DNA of 64,000 nucleotides, taken from Clostridiales bacterium (GTDB lineage: Bacteria; Bacillota; Clostridia; Oscillospirales; Oscillospiraceae). The notes below the pieces were generated by a model, which was not told where the DNA came from, ran no database searches, and saw nothing but the letters and a program-made list of their open reading frames with translations. Each line of letters opens with the position of its first letter. Position 1 is the first letter of the stretch. Below, piece after piece: positions 8,610-18,402 of the stretch. The position numbers and the translations under genes are program-made. Where the stretch lies: positions 1 through 64,000 of the forward strand of contig SFHI01000002.1 of assembly GCA_004555705.1 (NCBI GenBank), written 5' to 3'.

Positions 8610-9201
8610 AGCCGGCCTCCTTCAGCTTCTCATAAAACACCCGCAGGGCGTTGGCCCGGTGGGATACCTGATTTTTCTCCTCGGCGGACACCTCCGCCAG
8701 ACTTTTCCCAAAGGGAGGATAGTAGAAAATAGGGTCATAGCCGAAGCCCCCCTCCCCGGCGGGAGCGCGCAGCAGCTCCCCGTGGACCTCGCCCCGGGCC
8801 TGGATCACCTTCCCATCCGGGGTGACCAGGGTGATGACGCAGACGAACTGGGCCTGACGTTGCCCGTCCGGTACATTCGCAGTATTCTTCAGCAGAAGCT
8901 GAAGCCGTCCCCAGTCGTCCAGGCTTTCGTCAAAGCCGTACCGGGCGGAATAGATTCCCGGCTCCCCATTCAGGGCATCCACAGCGATGCCGGAATCGTC
9001 CGCCAGGGCGGGAAGCCCCGTGGCCTCCATCACGGCCCTGGCCTTGAGATAGGAATTCTCCTCAAAGGTGGTGCCGGTTTCCTCCACGTCGATATCCACC
9101 CCCAGCTCCGACTGGAGCACCAGCTCCATGTCGAACTGCTCCGTGATCTTGCTGATCTCCACCAGCTTGTGGGGATTCTTGCTTGCCAAAACTACCTTCA
9201 T
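8596..9201 (-). CDS. rdgB: XTP/dITP diphosphatase (RdgB/HAM1)
   Basis: Nucleotide-pool cleaning enzyme that hydrolyses XTP, ITP and dITP to monophosphates. Family motifs are clear: ASKNPHKLVEI at residues 6-16, the acidic metal/catalytic stretch LADDSGIAVDAL, GIYSARYG, the substrate motif GEGGFGYDPIF, and SHRANAL near the end. 201 aa, normal. Its ATG overlaps the ftsY stop by one base (TGATG) and its 3' end overlaps yhbY, so ftsY-rdgB-yhbY form a tightly coupled unit. Confidence 0.95.
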   Translation of the reverse strand: MKVVLASKNPHKLVEISKITEQFDMELVLQSELGVDIDVEETGTTFEENSYLKARAVMEATGLPALADDSGIAVDALNGEPGIYSARYGFDESLDDWGRLQLLLKNTANVPDGQRQAQFVCVITLVTPDGKVIQARGEVHGELLRAPAGEGGFGYDPIFYYPPFGKSLAEVSAEEKNQVSHRANALRVFYEKLKEAGYADK

Positions 9202-10106
9202 CAGATCAGCGCCTCCACGAAATCCCGGGCCACAAAGGGCATCAGGTCGTCCGCCTGCTCCCCCACGCCCACAAACTTGACGGGAATCTGCAGCGCGTCC
9301 GCCACCGCGATGACGATGCCGCCCTTGGCGGTGCCGTCCAGCTTGGTCAGGGCCATGGCAGTGACGCCAGCAATCTCCTTGAACTGCTTGGCCTGAATCA
9401 GGCCGTTCTGTCCCGTGGTACCGTCCAGCACCAGCAGGACCTCCTTGCTGGCCTCGGGCAGCTCCCGGGCCACAATGCGGCTGATCTTGTTCAGCTCGTT
9501 CATCAGGTTGGTCTTGTTGTGGAGCCGTCCGGCGGTGTCGATGAGAATCACATCCACATCCCGGGCCTTGGCCGCCTGAATGCCGTCATAGACCACGGAT
9601 GCAGGGTCCGCTCCCTCATGCTGCCGGACGATGGAAGCGCCGCTGCGCCCGGCCCAGATTTCCAGCTGATCCGCCGCGGCGGCCCGGAAGGTATCCCCCG
9701 CCACCAGCAGCACATTCTTCCCCCGATCCACAAGCTGCTTGGCAATCTTGCCGATGGTGGTGGTCTTGCCCACGCCGTTGACCCCGATGACCAGAATCAC
9801 GCTGGGCTTGGTGGAGAGATTCAGCTCCGTGTCGCCCACGTTCAGCATATCCACAAGGATATCCTTCAAGGCGGTCTTTGCCTCCTCGGTGGTTTTCAGA
9901 TGCTGCTCCCGAACCACTTTCTGAAGGGCGGAAACCGCCTTCACCGAGGTATCCACGCCCAGGTCCGCCAGGATCAGGCTCTCTTCCAGCTCGTCATAGA
10001 AGTCGTCGTCAATCTCCGAAAAACCGGAAAAGACGCTGCCCAGGGTATTGCTCAGCGCATCCCGGGTCTTTGCCATTCCGGCCTTAATTTTGTCAAAAAA
10101 TCCCAT
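9201..10106 (-). CDS. ftsY: Signal recognition particle receptor FtsY
   Basis: GTPase that docks SRP-ribosome complexes at the membrane. Short N domain, then the SRP-type G domain: GVNGVGKTTTIGKIA (G1), DTFRAAAADQL (insertion-box start), DTAGRLHNK (G3), TKLDGTAKGG (G4) and the closing GVGEQADDLMPF. 301 aa with no long acidic N-terminal domain, as in many Firmicutes. The frame extends to 10136, but GAGGAG followed by 6 nt points to ATG 10106. smc ends 19 nt upstream, the standard Firmicutes order. Confidence 0.95.
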   Translation of the reverse strand: MGFFDKIKAGMAKTRDALSNTLGSVFSGFSEIDDDFYDELEESLILADLGVDTSVKAVSALQKVVREQHLKTTEEAKTALKDILVDMLNVGDTELNLSTKPSVILVIGVNGVGKTTTIGKIAKQLVDRGKNVLLVAGDTFRAAAADQLEIWAGRSGASIVRQHEGADPASVVYDGIQAAKARDVDVILIDTAGRLHNKTNLMNELNKISRIVARELPEASKEVLLVLDGTTGQNGLIQAKQFKEIAGVTAMALTKLDGTAKGGIVIAVADALQIPVKFVGVGEQADDLMPFVARDFVEALI

Positions 10107-10125
10107 AAGCATCTCCTCAATTGTA

Positions 10126-11865
10126 TCATTCCGCAATGCCCAGATACTGTTCCATCTGATTCAGGTCCAGCCGCAGGAGCTTGGAAACACCCTGCTCCTG
10201 CATGGTCACGCCGTAGAGCACATCGGATGCCTCCATGGTGCCCCGGCGGTGGGTGATTACGATGAACTGGGTATTCTTGCTCAGATTGTGCAGGTAACTG
10301 GCAAACCGTTCCACGTTCCGGTCGTCCAGAGCCGCGTCGATCTCGTCCAGCAGGCAGAAGGGTGTGGGCCGCACCTTCAAAATGGAAAAGTACAGTGCCG
10401 TGGCCACGAAGGCTTTCTCGCCGCCGGAGAGCAGCGTGATGGTTTTCACCTGCTTTCCGGGGGGCTGCACCCGGATTTCAATGCCGCAGGTCAAAGGATT
10501 CTCCGGGTCCTCCAGAATCAGCTGTCCCTTGCCGCCGCCGAACATCTCCTCAAAGACCTGGCCAAAGTAGTGGTCGATCCTGCCAAACTCCGTTACGAAA
10601 ATGGAGGTCATTTCCTTGGTGATGTCCCGGATGATGCTCTCCAGCTCCCGCTTGGAGGTCAGCACGTCGTCCCGCTGGGAGGCAAGGTAGCTGTAGCGCT
10701 CGTTGACCCGGGCGTATTCCTCAATGGCACCCAGGTTGGGCGTTCCCAGTCCGGCAATCTTCCGCTTCAGCTCCGAAGCCCGGCGGTTCCCCGCCGCGGT
10801 GGATTCCAGCTCCACCCGGAACTCTCCGGCGGTGCCGGGGGTCAGGCCGTAGGAGTCCCACAGCTTGTCCACGATCTGGCTTTCCTCCATGGAGGAGGTG
10901 ACCTTCTTCTGTTCCAACAGGGCGCAGGCCCGCTCCATGTTCAGGATATCCTTGTTTTTCTCCTGGGCTTCCCGTTCCGAACGGGTTTTCGCGGCCTCGC
11001 ACTCCGCCCGGGCGGTCTGCACCGCCTTCAGCTCCTGTTCCACCTGACGGGAGCGTTCATCGTTCTCCGTCTGGCTCCGGACCAGCTGCTCCATTTCCTT
11101 CTCCAGCCGCCGGTTGTCCTCCCGGATGGCGTCCATCAGGGCAATCTTCTTCTCCCGGTCGCCCTCCATGGCGGACTGGAGCTGCTTCAAATCCAGAATA
11201 TGCTCCTGTGCCGTGGCGCGCTCCGCTTCCAGGGCGGCCTCCTCGGTTTTCAGGGCGGTGACCTTCCCGGTCATCTGGGCCGTGGCCTCAGCGGCGGCGG
11301 ACTGGCTGCCCTCTAATCGGGCAATCTCCTCCCGAATCTGGGCCAGCTGCTGGGTGTAAATCTGAACCTTTGCCCGCTGCGCGGCAAACCGTTCCCGATC
11401 ACCTTCATCCCGCTGGCGGATGCTCTCCTGCTCCCGTTTCGCGGTCTCTTCGGCATGAATCACCGCGTCCAACAGAATTTCGTACTGCTTTTCCTGGCCC
11501 TGGAGCCGGAGCACCTGGTCCTCCGCCGCGCGAAGCTGATCCCGGGCGGCGGTGAGTTCAAATTCCACCTGGTCAAACTGGCGCTGGGCCTCCTGGAGCT
11601 CCGCCTCCAATACCAGCTTTTCCTGCTGCAGGGCTTTTTCCTCCCCGGTGAGCTTTTCCAGCTCATTGGCCCGGGAGAGAATGCCCGCGTCCTTGTTTAC
11701 GGAGCCGCCGGTCATGGAGCCTCCGGCGTTCATCACCTGGCCGTCCAGGGTGACGATCTTAAAGCGGCTGCGATAGCGCTGGCTCATGGCAATGGCCGCG
11801 TCCAGGTCGGACACAATCACGGTTCTCGCCAGCAGATTTTCCACAATGCCCCGGTACTTTTCCTC
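10126..11865 (-). pseudogene. smc: smc fragment 3: C-terminal half
   Basis: About 580 codons. Starts inside the hinge (EEKYRGIVENLLARTVI), contains the hinge closing motif GGSMTGG, a long heptad-rich coiled coil, the linker NLGAIEEYARVNERY, the ABC signature LSGGEKAF, Walker B and the D-loop/H-loop region VITHRRGTM. Open from an internal ATG at 11844, so gene callers will report a 572-aa protein; on its own it could not form a full SMC arm. Confidence 0.85.
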
Positions 11866-11867
11866 TG

Positions 11868-13325
11868 GATGCTGCTCAGCGGCAGGAAGGTGGCACGGCC
11901 TCCCCCGGTGCGCTTTAAGTACGAGATAGCCGCCTTGCCGTCGGACTCCTGCTCCACCACGATCTGCTGCATGGCGGCGCCCAGGGCGATTTCCACGGCA
12001 ACGGTATACTCATTTTCCGTTCGGATCAGCCGGGACACAGGGCCGTGAATGCCGGAGAGTCTGCCCCGCTGGGCCTCCTGCATCACCATCCGGACGGATT
12101 TCTGATAGCTTTCAAAGTCCCGCTCCATGGCCCGGAACACCCGTGCCTTGGCGGAAACGGAATCCAGCTTCGCCAGAAGCTCCCGCTGCCGGTTTTGAAG
12201 TTCATCCCGGCGTTTGCCCCGGTTCTGCTGGCGGAGAGTGTAGCCCGCAATGGTGTTGGAGGCGGCGGTCACGTCCTCCTGGGAGGTTTTCAGCGCCTTG
12301 CGGCTGCCCTCCAGATTCATCTGGGCCTCGTGATGCCGGGCCGCCCCGGCGGCGAGGTCCTCTTCCAGCTGCGTTAAGCGCTCTCGGGACTTGAGCATAC
12401 TCTCTTCCAGTCCCCGGCTGTCCGCCTCCGCGGCGGCAATATCGGCGCTTAAGGTGGATTCCTTGCCCTTGAGCTCCAGATACTGCCGGGTCAGGCCCTG
12501 GGCGTTGGCGGTCATAGCGGCCAGCTCCTGCTGGATTTGATCCAGCTCCCGGCGCTTTCCCGCAAGGGTTTCCTCAATCTCCCGGATGCGCTCCTGGGCC
12601 TGCTCCACCTGGGCGGCTACGCCGCCGGAGCGGTCCTCCTGGCCCCGCAGCTCCTCTTCAATCCGGGCGATATTGGCGGTATTGTTCTGCTGATTTCCCC
12701 GGAGGACGGCATGCTGTCCGTCCAGCTGCTGATGGGAAGCGGAGAGCATATTCACCTTCACCCGGAGAGTTTCCAGCTCCCCGTCCCGCTCATGCAGGCT
12801 CTCCCCCAGCTCCTCCGCCTTGCGGTAGAGGCTGTCCAGGTCGTCATGGGCCTGCTGCAGCACGAAGGACGCGGAGGCATAGTCCTCCTCCGCCTTTTTG
12901 GCAGCCTGGGACAGCTTCTCCAGGGTGTCCAGCCAGACGGTAACCTCCACCCCCCGCAGCTCGTCCTTCAGCTCCAGATACTTTTTCGCTTTTTCGGACT
13001 GCTGTTTCAGGGGCTCCAGCTGCAGCTCCAGCTCGGAAACCTTATCGGAAATCCGGAGAAGGTTGTCTTCAGTGTGCTCCAGCTTCCGCTCGGTTTCCTC
13101 CTTGCGGTGGCGGTACTTGGAGATGCCCGCCGCTTCCTCAAAGATTTCCCGGCGGTCGCCGCTTTTCAGGGAGAGAATCTCGTCAATGCGGCCCTGACCG
13201 ATGTTGCTGTAGCCCTCCCGGCCCAGACCGGTGTCCATGAACATCTCGTTGATGTCCCGGAGCCTGGCGGATTGCTTGTTGATATAGTATTCGCTGTCCC
13301 CGGAGCGGTAATAGCGCCGGGTGAC
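11868..13325 (-). pseudogene. smc: smc fragment 2: first coiled coil and half hinge
   Basis: About 486 codons from [18 protein letters not shown] through the R-loop motif [20 protein letters not shown], the N-terminal coiled coil, and the hinge up to GGRATFLPLSSI. The same frame stays open upstream to 13598, but that part is an off-frame reading of fragment 1, so a predicted protein starting at 13598 would have a false N-terminus. Confidence 0.85.
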
Positions 13326-13327
13326 CC

Positions 13328-13579
13328 CAGGGTCAGGGTAGCCTCCGCGAAGCCTACGGCGGTGCGCTTCTGGGTGCCGCCGAAGATCACATCCTCCATT
13401 TTCGCGCCCCGGAGGGTCTTGCTGCTCTGCTCGCCCATGACCCAGAGGATGGCGTCGGAGATATTGGATTTTCCGGAGCCGTTGGGCCCCACAATGGCAG
13501 TAATATCGTCGCCGAAGCGGATCAGGGTTTTGTCCGGGAAGGACTTGAAACCCTGCAGTTCCAAAGATTTCAGATACAC
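13328..13579 (-). pseudogene. smc: smc fragment 1: N-terminal head
   Basis: 84 codons starting [18 protein letters not shown], with Walker [10 protein letters not shown] at about 32-40 and [20 protein letters not shown]. Ends at ATLTL, after which the frame changes. The reading frame itself continues to 13166 with unrelated residues. Confidence 0.85.
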
Positions 13580-13619
13580 AGTATAACCTCTTGCTCATTC
13601 AGATAGAAAGAATCAGTTT

Positions 13620-13648
13620 ATTATACCCAGAAACCTTCCAAAAAGCAA
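13620..13648 (-). promoter_or_regulatory. Probable promoter of smc
   Basis: Minus strand TTGCTT (13643-13648), 17-nt spacer, TATAAT (13620-13625), about 40 nt before the smc ATG and just after the polysaccharide operon terminator. smc-ftsY can therefore be transcribed independently of the operon upstream. Confidence 0.65.
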
Positions 13649-13686
13649 GGATTTCTTTCGCTTTCTCCCGGAAATCCGCCCAAAGC

Positions 13687-13712
13687 AAAAGCCGCCCAGA
13701 AAGGCGGCTTTT
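13687..13712 (-). terminator. Terminator of the polysaccharide operon
   Basis: AAAAGCCGCC (13687-13696) pairs perfectly with GGCGGCTTTT (13703-13712) across a 6-nt loop, 11 nt past the wzx stop; U-rich on the exit side of either strand. Confidence 0.85.
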
Positions 13713-13723
13713 GAAGTATTCAT

Positions 13724-15115
13724 TTACAGCAGGCTTCTGCGCTTGCGGATGCGCAGCAGTTCCCAGACACCCAGGGCGGCGCCCAGGGCCCAGCGGAGGA
13801 GCCAGGCTTCCTGAATCAGAAAAACACTCCCGACCGCCAGGAGGTACACCGCCAAATGGACGATCCACATCCGGATTCCAAAGGGGTAGTCCCCCTTGCC
13901 GAGGAAATACCGGGTGTAGCCGTAGTGAAGAAGAAGCTGCAGTCCGTGGGACATGGTGGTGGCGAGCGCGGCGCCCAGCATCCCCAAGCGGAGGATCATC
14001 ACATAATTCAGCGCCAGATTCAGCAGGGAACAGCTGACAGTGATCACCGCCACCGCCTTGGTTTTCTTCCGGCTGTATTCATAGTTCACCGGGAAGGTGC
14101 ACAGGAAATTCAGGTAATACCCGGTGGCAAACAGCGGGATCAGACTGGCGCCGTCCCAGAAATCCCGGCCGGCGTAAATCCGGAACACCTCCGGCGCCAG
14201 CAGAACAAAGCCCATGGACAGCACGGTGAACAGCTCCAGGAAGGTCCTGGCGCTTGACTTTACCTGGTCCCGGGCGCCGTTTTTGATGTCGTCAAAGAAG
14301 AAGGGCACCCAGGTATTGTTCAGGGAGTGGAAGATGGTAAAAAGCACATTGCAGAAGGTATATGCCAGGCCGTACATACCAACACTGCTGGTATCCAGCA
14401 GCTGCTGGAGCATCACCTGGTCGCTCTGGCTCAGGATCAGATCCGACAGATTGTAGAATACCAGCGGAAGGCACAGGCTCAGACAGAATTTCCAGTAGCG
14501 TGGGTTCCAGAAGGTTTTCCCCTGCCACAGAATGTACAGGCAGAATACGATTCCCAGCAACCCGTAAACCAGGCTGTTGCCCAGAATACGGCCCATATAC
14601 CGGCTTCCCTGGGGAAACTGAAGCACCAGAAGCAGAGAAACGCCCACGGTTGCAAGCGTTGTCCCCGCGGACATGGCAAAGTTTCTTCCCGCTTTGAACT
14701 CATAGGTAAATTTGTTGTTCAGAAAGCTGGTGACGAAGGAGCCGAAGGCGTGCAGCAGCATCAGCGGGATCAGAATTTTGGGAAGCTGCAGCACCGACGC
14801 CACGTTTCCCCCAAAGGGGACCATCAAAGCCCCAACTGCCAGGAAGCACAGCACGGACAGGCTCATGACGGAGGATTGGTACTTTTTCTGCTCCTCCTCC
14901 GGGTACTCCAGCCTGGCGTTGGCCAGGGTCCCCTGGGTCTGCAGCGGAATGGCCACTGCCCCCACACGGGCCCAGACATTGTAGACGGACAGAACTCCAT
15001 ACCCGCTGGTGCCCAGCAGACGTGAGAACACCGGAGCGGTAATCACAGAGATTCCCCGCAGAAGGATGTTGCTTAAGAAATTAAAAAACGCGATTTTGTT
15101 CTTGCTTTTCTTCAT
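13724..15115 (-). CDS. Polysaccharide flippase, Wzx-like
   Basis: Integral membrane protein of the MOP/oligosaccharide-flippase superfamily, with about 12-14 hydrophobic segments over 463 aa. It would flip the undecaprenyl-linked repeat unit to the outer membrane face. Visible family features are the N-terminal SNILLRGISVITAPVFSRLLG and the mid-protein SDQVMLQQLLDTSSVGMYGLAY. The frame opens at 15169, but the ATG at 15115 has GGAG 5 nt upstream and starts a typical MKKSKNKIAFFNF. Last gene of the 18-gene operon, 10 nt after a GT2 gene, followed by a strong terminator. Confidence 0.88.
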   Translation of the reverse strand: MKKSKNKIAFFNFLSNILLRGISVITAPVFSRLLGTSGYGVLSVYNVWARVGAVAIPLQTQGTLANARLEYPEEEQKKYQSSVMSLSVLCFLAVGALMVPFGGNVASVLQLPKILIPLMLLHAFGSFVTSFLNNKFTYEFKAGRNFAMSAGTTLATVGVSLLLVLQFPQGSRYMGRILGNSLVYGLLGIVFCLYILWQGKTFWNPRYWKFCLSLCLPLVFYNLSDLILSQSDQVMLQQLLDTSSVGMYGLAYTFCNVLFTIFHSLNNTWVPFFFDDIKNGARDQVKSSARTFLELFTVLSMGFVLLAPEVFRIYAGRDFWDGASLIPLFATGYYLNFLCTFPVNYEYSRKKTKAVAVITVSCSLLNLALNYVMILRLGMLGAALATTMSHGLQLLLHYGYTRYFLGKGDYPFGIRMWIVHLAVYLLAVGSVFLIQEAWLLRWALGAALGVWELLRIRKRRSLL

Positions 15116-15125
15116 GGATACTCCG

Positions 15126-16109
15126 TTATCTTCCCAAGTGGTAGAGCCTGCGCAGCGGGCCGTATACATTCACGCAGATCAGCAGCCAGGTCAGCCGCTC
15201 CTGGACATGGAGCAGCTGGCTCGTCAGCAGGAACGGTACAAAACTCCGAAGCTCCAGAAGCAGTTCCTGGTACTCCGCGGCAAAATCTTTCTTCACATCT
15301 CCGCCCGCCAAATCCATACGCTGGAGGGTGTGTCCCAGGTGCCACACATGGAGATACATCGCCTGCTTCTCAAGGGCGGGATGATTTTTCCGGATATCCT
15401 CCAGCACAGAGCGGGAATGCTGGCAGGCGTGGAGGTTCTTCGGAGTAAAGCCCGCCGCAGTGATGCTGCCGGGACGGTGAAAGTAGTTGTAAACGGGCCG
15501 GTTCAGCATACCCACCCGTCCGGCATCCAGGGCAATTCGGTAGGTGGTTGGAATATCCTCACAGATTTTTCCAAGAGGATAGCGAATCTCCCGGAACAGG
15601 GAGCGGTGGTACAGCTTGTCCCAGGCGGCGGAATCCACATTGTCCCAGGTGAAAATCCGTCCGCATAGCTCTTCCCCGGAGATAACCTCCCGTTTTGGGG
15701 GGCACAGGCCCACGGTTTTTTCCCCGGTTTTGCTGCTGACGTCAAAGCGCCCGCCGCAGGCCAGCTTCACATTCTCCTGAAGGGCCATTTCCAGAAGGGC
15801 TTCATAGGTTTCCGGCTCAATCCAATCATCGCTGTCCACGAATCCGATGTACTCTCCCCTGGCCACATCGATGGCGGCGTTTCTGGCACTGCTGAGGCCC
15901 CCGTTTTCCTTGTGAATCACTCGAATTCTGGAATCCCGGGCGGCGTATTCGTCACAAATCGCCCCGCACCGGTCCGGAGAGCCATCGTCCACCAGGAGGA
16001 TTTCCAGATTCCGGTAGGTCTGTCCGAGGATGGAATCCACGCACCGGGCAAGATATTCCTCCACCTTGTATACGGGCACGATCACACTGATCAGAGGACC
16101 TTCGTTCAT
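15126..16109 (-). CDS. Glycosyltransferase family 2
   Basis: GT-A fold transferase. Starts at the family hallmark PLISVIVPVYKVEEYLARC, then LVDDGSPD (nucleotide binding), SSARNAAIDVARGEYIGFVD with D-x-D as DSDD, and the acceptor-side motif ED near KICEDIPTTYRI. 327 aa from ATG 16109 (GGGAG 8 nt upstream); ATG 16133 is an alternative with GGAGGAG. Longer readings to 16307 run through the type B repeat (16171-16281) and are spurious. Likely adds one residue of the repeat unit; donor unknown. Confidence 0.87.
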   Translation of the reverse strand: MNEGPLISVIVPVYKVEEYLARCVDSILGQTYRNLEILLVDDGSPDRCGAICDEYAARDSRIRVIHKENGGLSSARNAAIDVARGEYIGFVDSDDWIEPETYEALLEMALQENVKLACGGRFDVSSKTGEKTVGLCPPKREVISGEELCGRIFTWDNVDSAAWDKLYHRSLFREIRYPLGKICEDIPTTYRIALDAGRVGMLNRPVYNYFHRPGSITAAGFTPKNLHACQHSRSVLEDIRKNHPALEKQAMYLHVWHLGHTLQRMDLAGGDVKKDFAAEYQELLLELRSFVPFLLTSQLLHVQERLTWLLICVNVYGPLRRLYHLGR

Positions 16110-16170
16110 AGTTGCTTCTCCCATACCTGACATTTCATCACCATCTCCTCCTGTACTGAAACAAACCGCT

Positions 16171-16281
16171 AAATTGTTGTTTAGCGGTTTCGCCTTCAAG
16201 TTTCCTGTCATTGCGAACCAGCGCGCACGCTGGTGTGGCAATGACAGGTTATTTGGGACGCATCCGGTCAAACAACAATTT
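16171..16281. repeat. Type B repeat, copy 2 (short form)
   Basis: AAATTGTTGTTT (16171-16182) and AAACAACAATTT (16270-16281) bound only 111 bp. One hairpin arm remains, from TGTCATTGCGAACCAG to TGGCAATGACA, folding on itself; the second arm and loop seen in other copies are absent, so it looks like a deletion derivative. Lies inside the polysaccharide operon. Confidence 0.85.
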
Positions 16282-16287
16282 GTCGTT

Positions 16288-17544
16288 CTACTTACTGCTA
16301 TTCTCAATCTCCCTGTAAATCCCCAGCAGGTCTTCCAGATTCTTCCCGGGATCGTGGGTTTTCCGGGCGTGTTCCGAGGCAGCAGCGCCCATAGCCTCCG
16401 CCTTTTCTTCCATGGCGAACACCTGCTTGATGCAGCTTGCCAGCATATAGGGTGCGGTGGACTGGTAGGTAAGTCCTTCCCTGCCGCTTGCCAGCATGGT
16501 GGTCACGCCGCCCACATCCGCCGCCACGCAGGGGGTCCCCAGCAGCATGGCCTCCCCCAGGGAGTTGGGGGAATTCTCGATGGTGGAGGGAAGGGCAAAC
16601 ACATGGGCTTTGAGAAACTGCTCCTTCATCCCCTCGGGCGAGAGCTTGCCCATAAATTCGATTTTTTCAGAAAGGCCGTACTGTTCCGTTTTTCTTTTCA
16701 GATACCTGTGGTAATTGTCCTGATGGAGCCGTCCTTTGCTGTCCAGCTCCAGAAAGCTCCTCCCGGGAACCGCCAGGACAGCATCCGGGTACTCCTTTAC
16801 CACTTCCGCCAGGGCCTCCAGCAGATAGTGGAAGCCCTTCACGGGGTACACGCAGCTGGAAGCGAAAATACGATGCTTCCGGCATTCCCCGTAGCTCCAC
16901 TGCCCCTCGTAGAAGGGCTCCCGCAGGGTCTCGTTGCAGAAATGGTACTGGGCCTTAGGCGCAAGCATTTCCGCGCAGGCCATATCCCAGGGCGTTCTTC
17001 CGATGACGTGCCGTGCTTTTTGCAGGGCCTGGACTTCCAGCGCGCCCCGCTTTTCGTAGACCCGCTGCTGTCCCAGAATATTTTCCCGCTTCAGAAGGTC
17101 ATGGAGCGTATACTGCCGCTGAACCTTCACCGGGATTCCCTCAGCATAATGCCGGGCATACACGGAGCACAGGCCCTGGATGCTGATGACGCAGCGTTCC
17201 GTCATGCCCAGCTTTTCGGCAGCGTTCATCATGGCCAGGGTGTGGGCATATTCCGTCCCCCAGATGTGGATCACATCCGGCTGAAACGCTTTCAGCTCCT
17301 CCAGGAAGAAGGCCTCCACCTCCGGCAGATACCGGTAGGGCTCTTTGTCCCGGAAGGCCGCAAAGCTGCACTTTTCATCCAAATTCCCCCGTTGGGTACC
17401 CTCCCGGCAGAGAATCCGGATATTCAGGCCCCGTCCCCGCAGATCACTGAGCGCGTGATCCAGCCAATTGGCACTTCCCTCTTTTCCCGTGGCGGCTTTG
17501 CGCACGGCACTGGGCATCATATTGCACACCCACATCAGCTTCAT
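16288..17544 (-). CDS. Glycosyltransferase family 4
   Basis: GT-B transferase, 418 aa. Acceptor domain from MKLMWVCNMMPSAV to about 210 with DVIHIWGTEYAHTL. Donor domain with ASSCVYPVKGFHYLLEAL and the C-terminal sugar-nucleotide site STIENSPNSLGEAMLLGTP, which holds the E-x7-E pattern. ATG 17544 is chosen because GGAGG lies 7 nt upstream; the frame is open to 17904 only by chance. Follows a GT2 gene by 14 nt. Substrate unknown. Confidence 0.87.
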   Translation of the reverse strand: MKLMWVCNMMPSAVRKAATGKEGSANWLDHALSDLRGRGLNIRILCREGTQRGNLDEKCSFAAFRDKEPYRYLPEVEAFFLEELKAFQPDVIHIWGTEYAHTLAMMNAAEKLGMTERCVISIQGLCSVYARHYAEGIPVKVQRQYTLHDLLKRENILGQQRVYEKRGALEVQALQKARHVIGRTPWDMACAEMLAPKAQYHFCNETLREPFYEGQWSYGECRKHRIFASSCVYPVKGFHYLLEALAEVVKEYPDAVLAVPGRSFLELDSKGRLHQDNYHRYLKRKTEQYGLSEKIEFMGKLSPEGMKEQFLKAHVFALPSTIENSPNSLGEAMLLGTPCVAADVGGVTTMLASGREGLTYQSTAPYMLASCIKQVFAMEEKAEAMGAAASEHARKTHDPGKNLEDLLGIYREIENSSK

Positions 17545-17558
17545 GTGGCTGCCTCCTC

Positions 17559-18377
17559 TCACGAAACCTGTTTTTTCCCCCGCAGCGCATCCTTCACCCC
17601 ATAGGCAAAGCGCACCAGAGCGAAATAATACTTGCTGAGCTTTGGGCTTTTGGACCAGGCGATGCGCAGCTTCTGCATAGTCAGGGCCATCAGAAGCTTG
17701 TATTTCAGCCGCTCGGATTTTGGAAAATACCGCTGCTCCAGCCGTCTCTGATCCTCCCGATTCCGCCGGATATGCTCCGGCCTGGCACTCTCCCCGCCGC
17801 CCTTGTAATCGGCAATCACCGTATCCAGATACCGGGGGGAGATTCCCCTTTCGCACACCAGATACCACAATAGCTCCCGGTCCGCGATGATCCGGTAGGA
17901 GCAATCATAGGGGTGCTCCCGCAGCACATCCGCCCGGTAGACCATGGCCTGATGGCAGATCATGGTCCGGTAGCAGGTCATCCGGGTAATGGTTTTGGGA
18001 TAGGCACGAACCTGCCCCGTGGGGCGGTTATAGCAATTCCCGTAATAGACAGGCCCCATTTCCTCCCCGATTCCGTCGGCCAGCTCCCGCAAAACATCCG
18101 AGGAATAGAACCGATCCCCGCAGTTCATAAAGAGCAGGTAGTCCCCCCGGGCCTCCTCCACCGCCTGGTTCATGGCATCATAAATCCCGGTGTCCTTTTT
18201 CTGAATCAAGCGGATTCTCTCATCCCCGGGTAATTTTTCCGTACTGCCGTCGGCGGAAAACCCATCCTTCACCAGAATTTCAAAGCAATCGTAGCTTTGA
18301 CCCAGTGTGCTGTTCACCGTATCGATTAAGTCCTGTCCGGCGTTGAGGCAGACTGTGACAATGCTGAATTTGATCAT
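17559..18377 (-). CDS. Glycosyltransferase family 2 (WcaA/WcaE-like)
   Basis: GT-A transferase, 272 aa. FSIVTVCLNAGQDLIDTV at the start, EILVKDGFSADGS (nucleotide site), then KKDTGIYDAMNQAVEEARG, a pattern seen in colanic-acid WcaE-type enzymes, and LLFMNCGDRFYS in the D-x-D position, here N-C-G-D. Start at 18377 with GGAGGG 8 nt upstream. Basic C-terminal tail (ALRGKKQVS) may sit on the membrane. Confidence 0.87.
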   Translation of the reverse strand: MIKFSIVTVCLNAGQDLIDTVNSTLGQSYDCFEILVKDGFSADGSTEKLPGDERIRLIQKKDTGIYDAMNQAVEEARGDYLLFMNCGDRFYSSDVLRELADGIGEEMGPVYYGNCYNRPTGQVRAYPKTITRMTCYRTMICHQAMVYRADVLREHPYDCSYRIIADRELLWYLVCERGISPRYLDTVIADYKGGGESARPEHIRRNREDQRRLEQRYFPKSERLKYKLLMALTMQKLRIAWSKSPKLSKYYFALVRFAYGVKDALRGKKQVS

Positions 18378-18402
18378 TCCGTATCCCTCCGGAGGACTTT
18401 CT

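Larger units (their letters stand above)
10126..13579 (-). pseudogene. smc: smc, broken by two frame-changing deletions
   Basis: Chromosome partition ATPase SMC, readable end to end only across three frames. Walker A ([14 protein letters not shown]) is in fragment 1, the first coiled coil and most of the hinge in fragment 2, and the rest of the hinge, second coil, signature LSGGEKAFVAT and Walker B CLLDEIDAALDD in fragment 3. At the frame breaks (13326-13327 and 11866-11867) family sequence is missing: about 14-15 residues between ATLTL and VTRRYYRSG, and about 29 between FLPLSSI and EEKYRGIV. The rest adds up to about 1150 residues and is well conserved, with its own promoter. Either a recent double mutation or assembly errors; SMC is normally important for growth, which favours error. 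Confidence 0.85.

Noticed and set aside
11800..13400. Programmed frameshifting or an intron to explain smc
   Set aside because: Conserved residues are missing at both breaks, not just out of frame, and no slippery site or inserted sequence is present.
11817..13598. A 593-aa protein starting at 13598
   Set aside because: Its first 90 or so residues are an off-frame reading of the SMC head; only the part from 13325 down is SMC-like.
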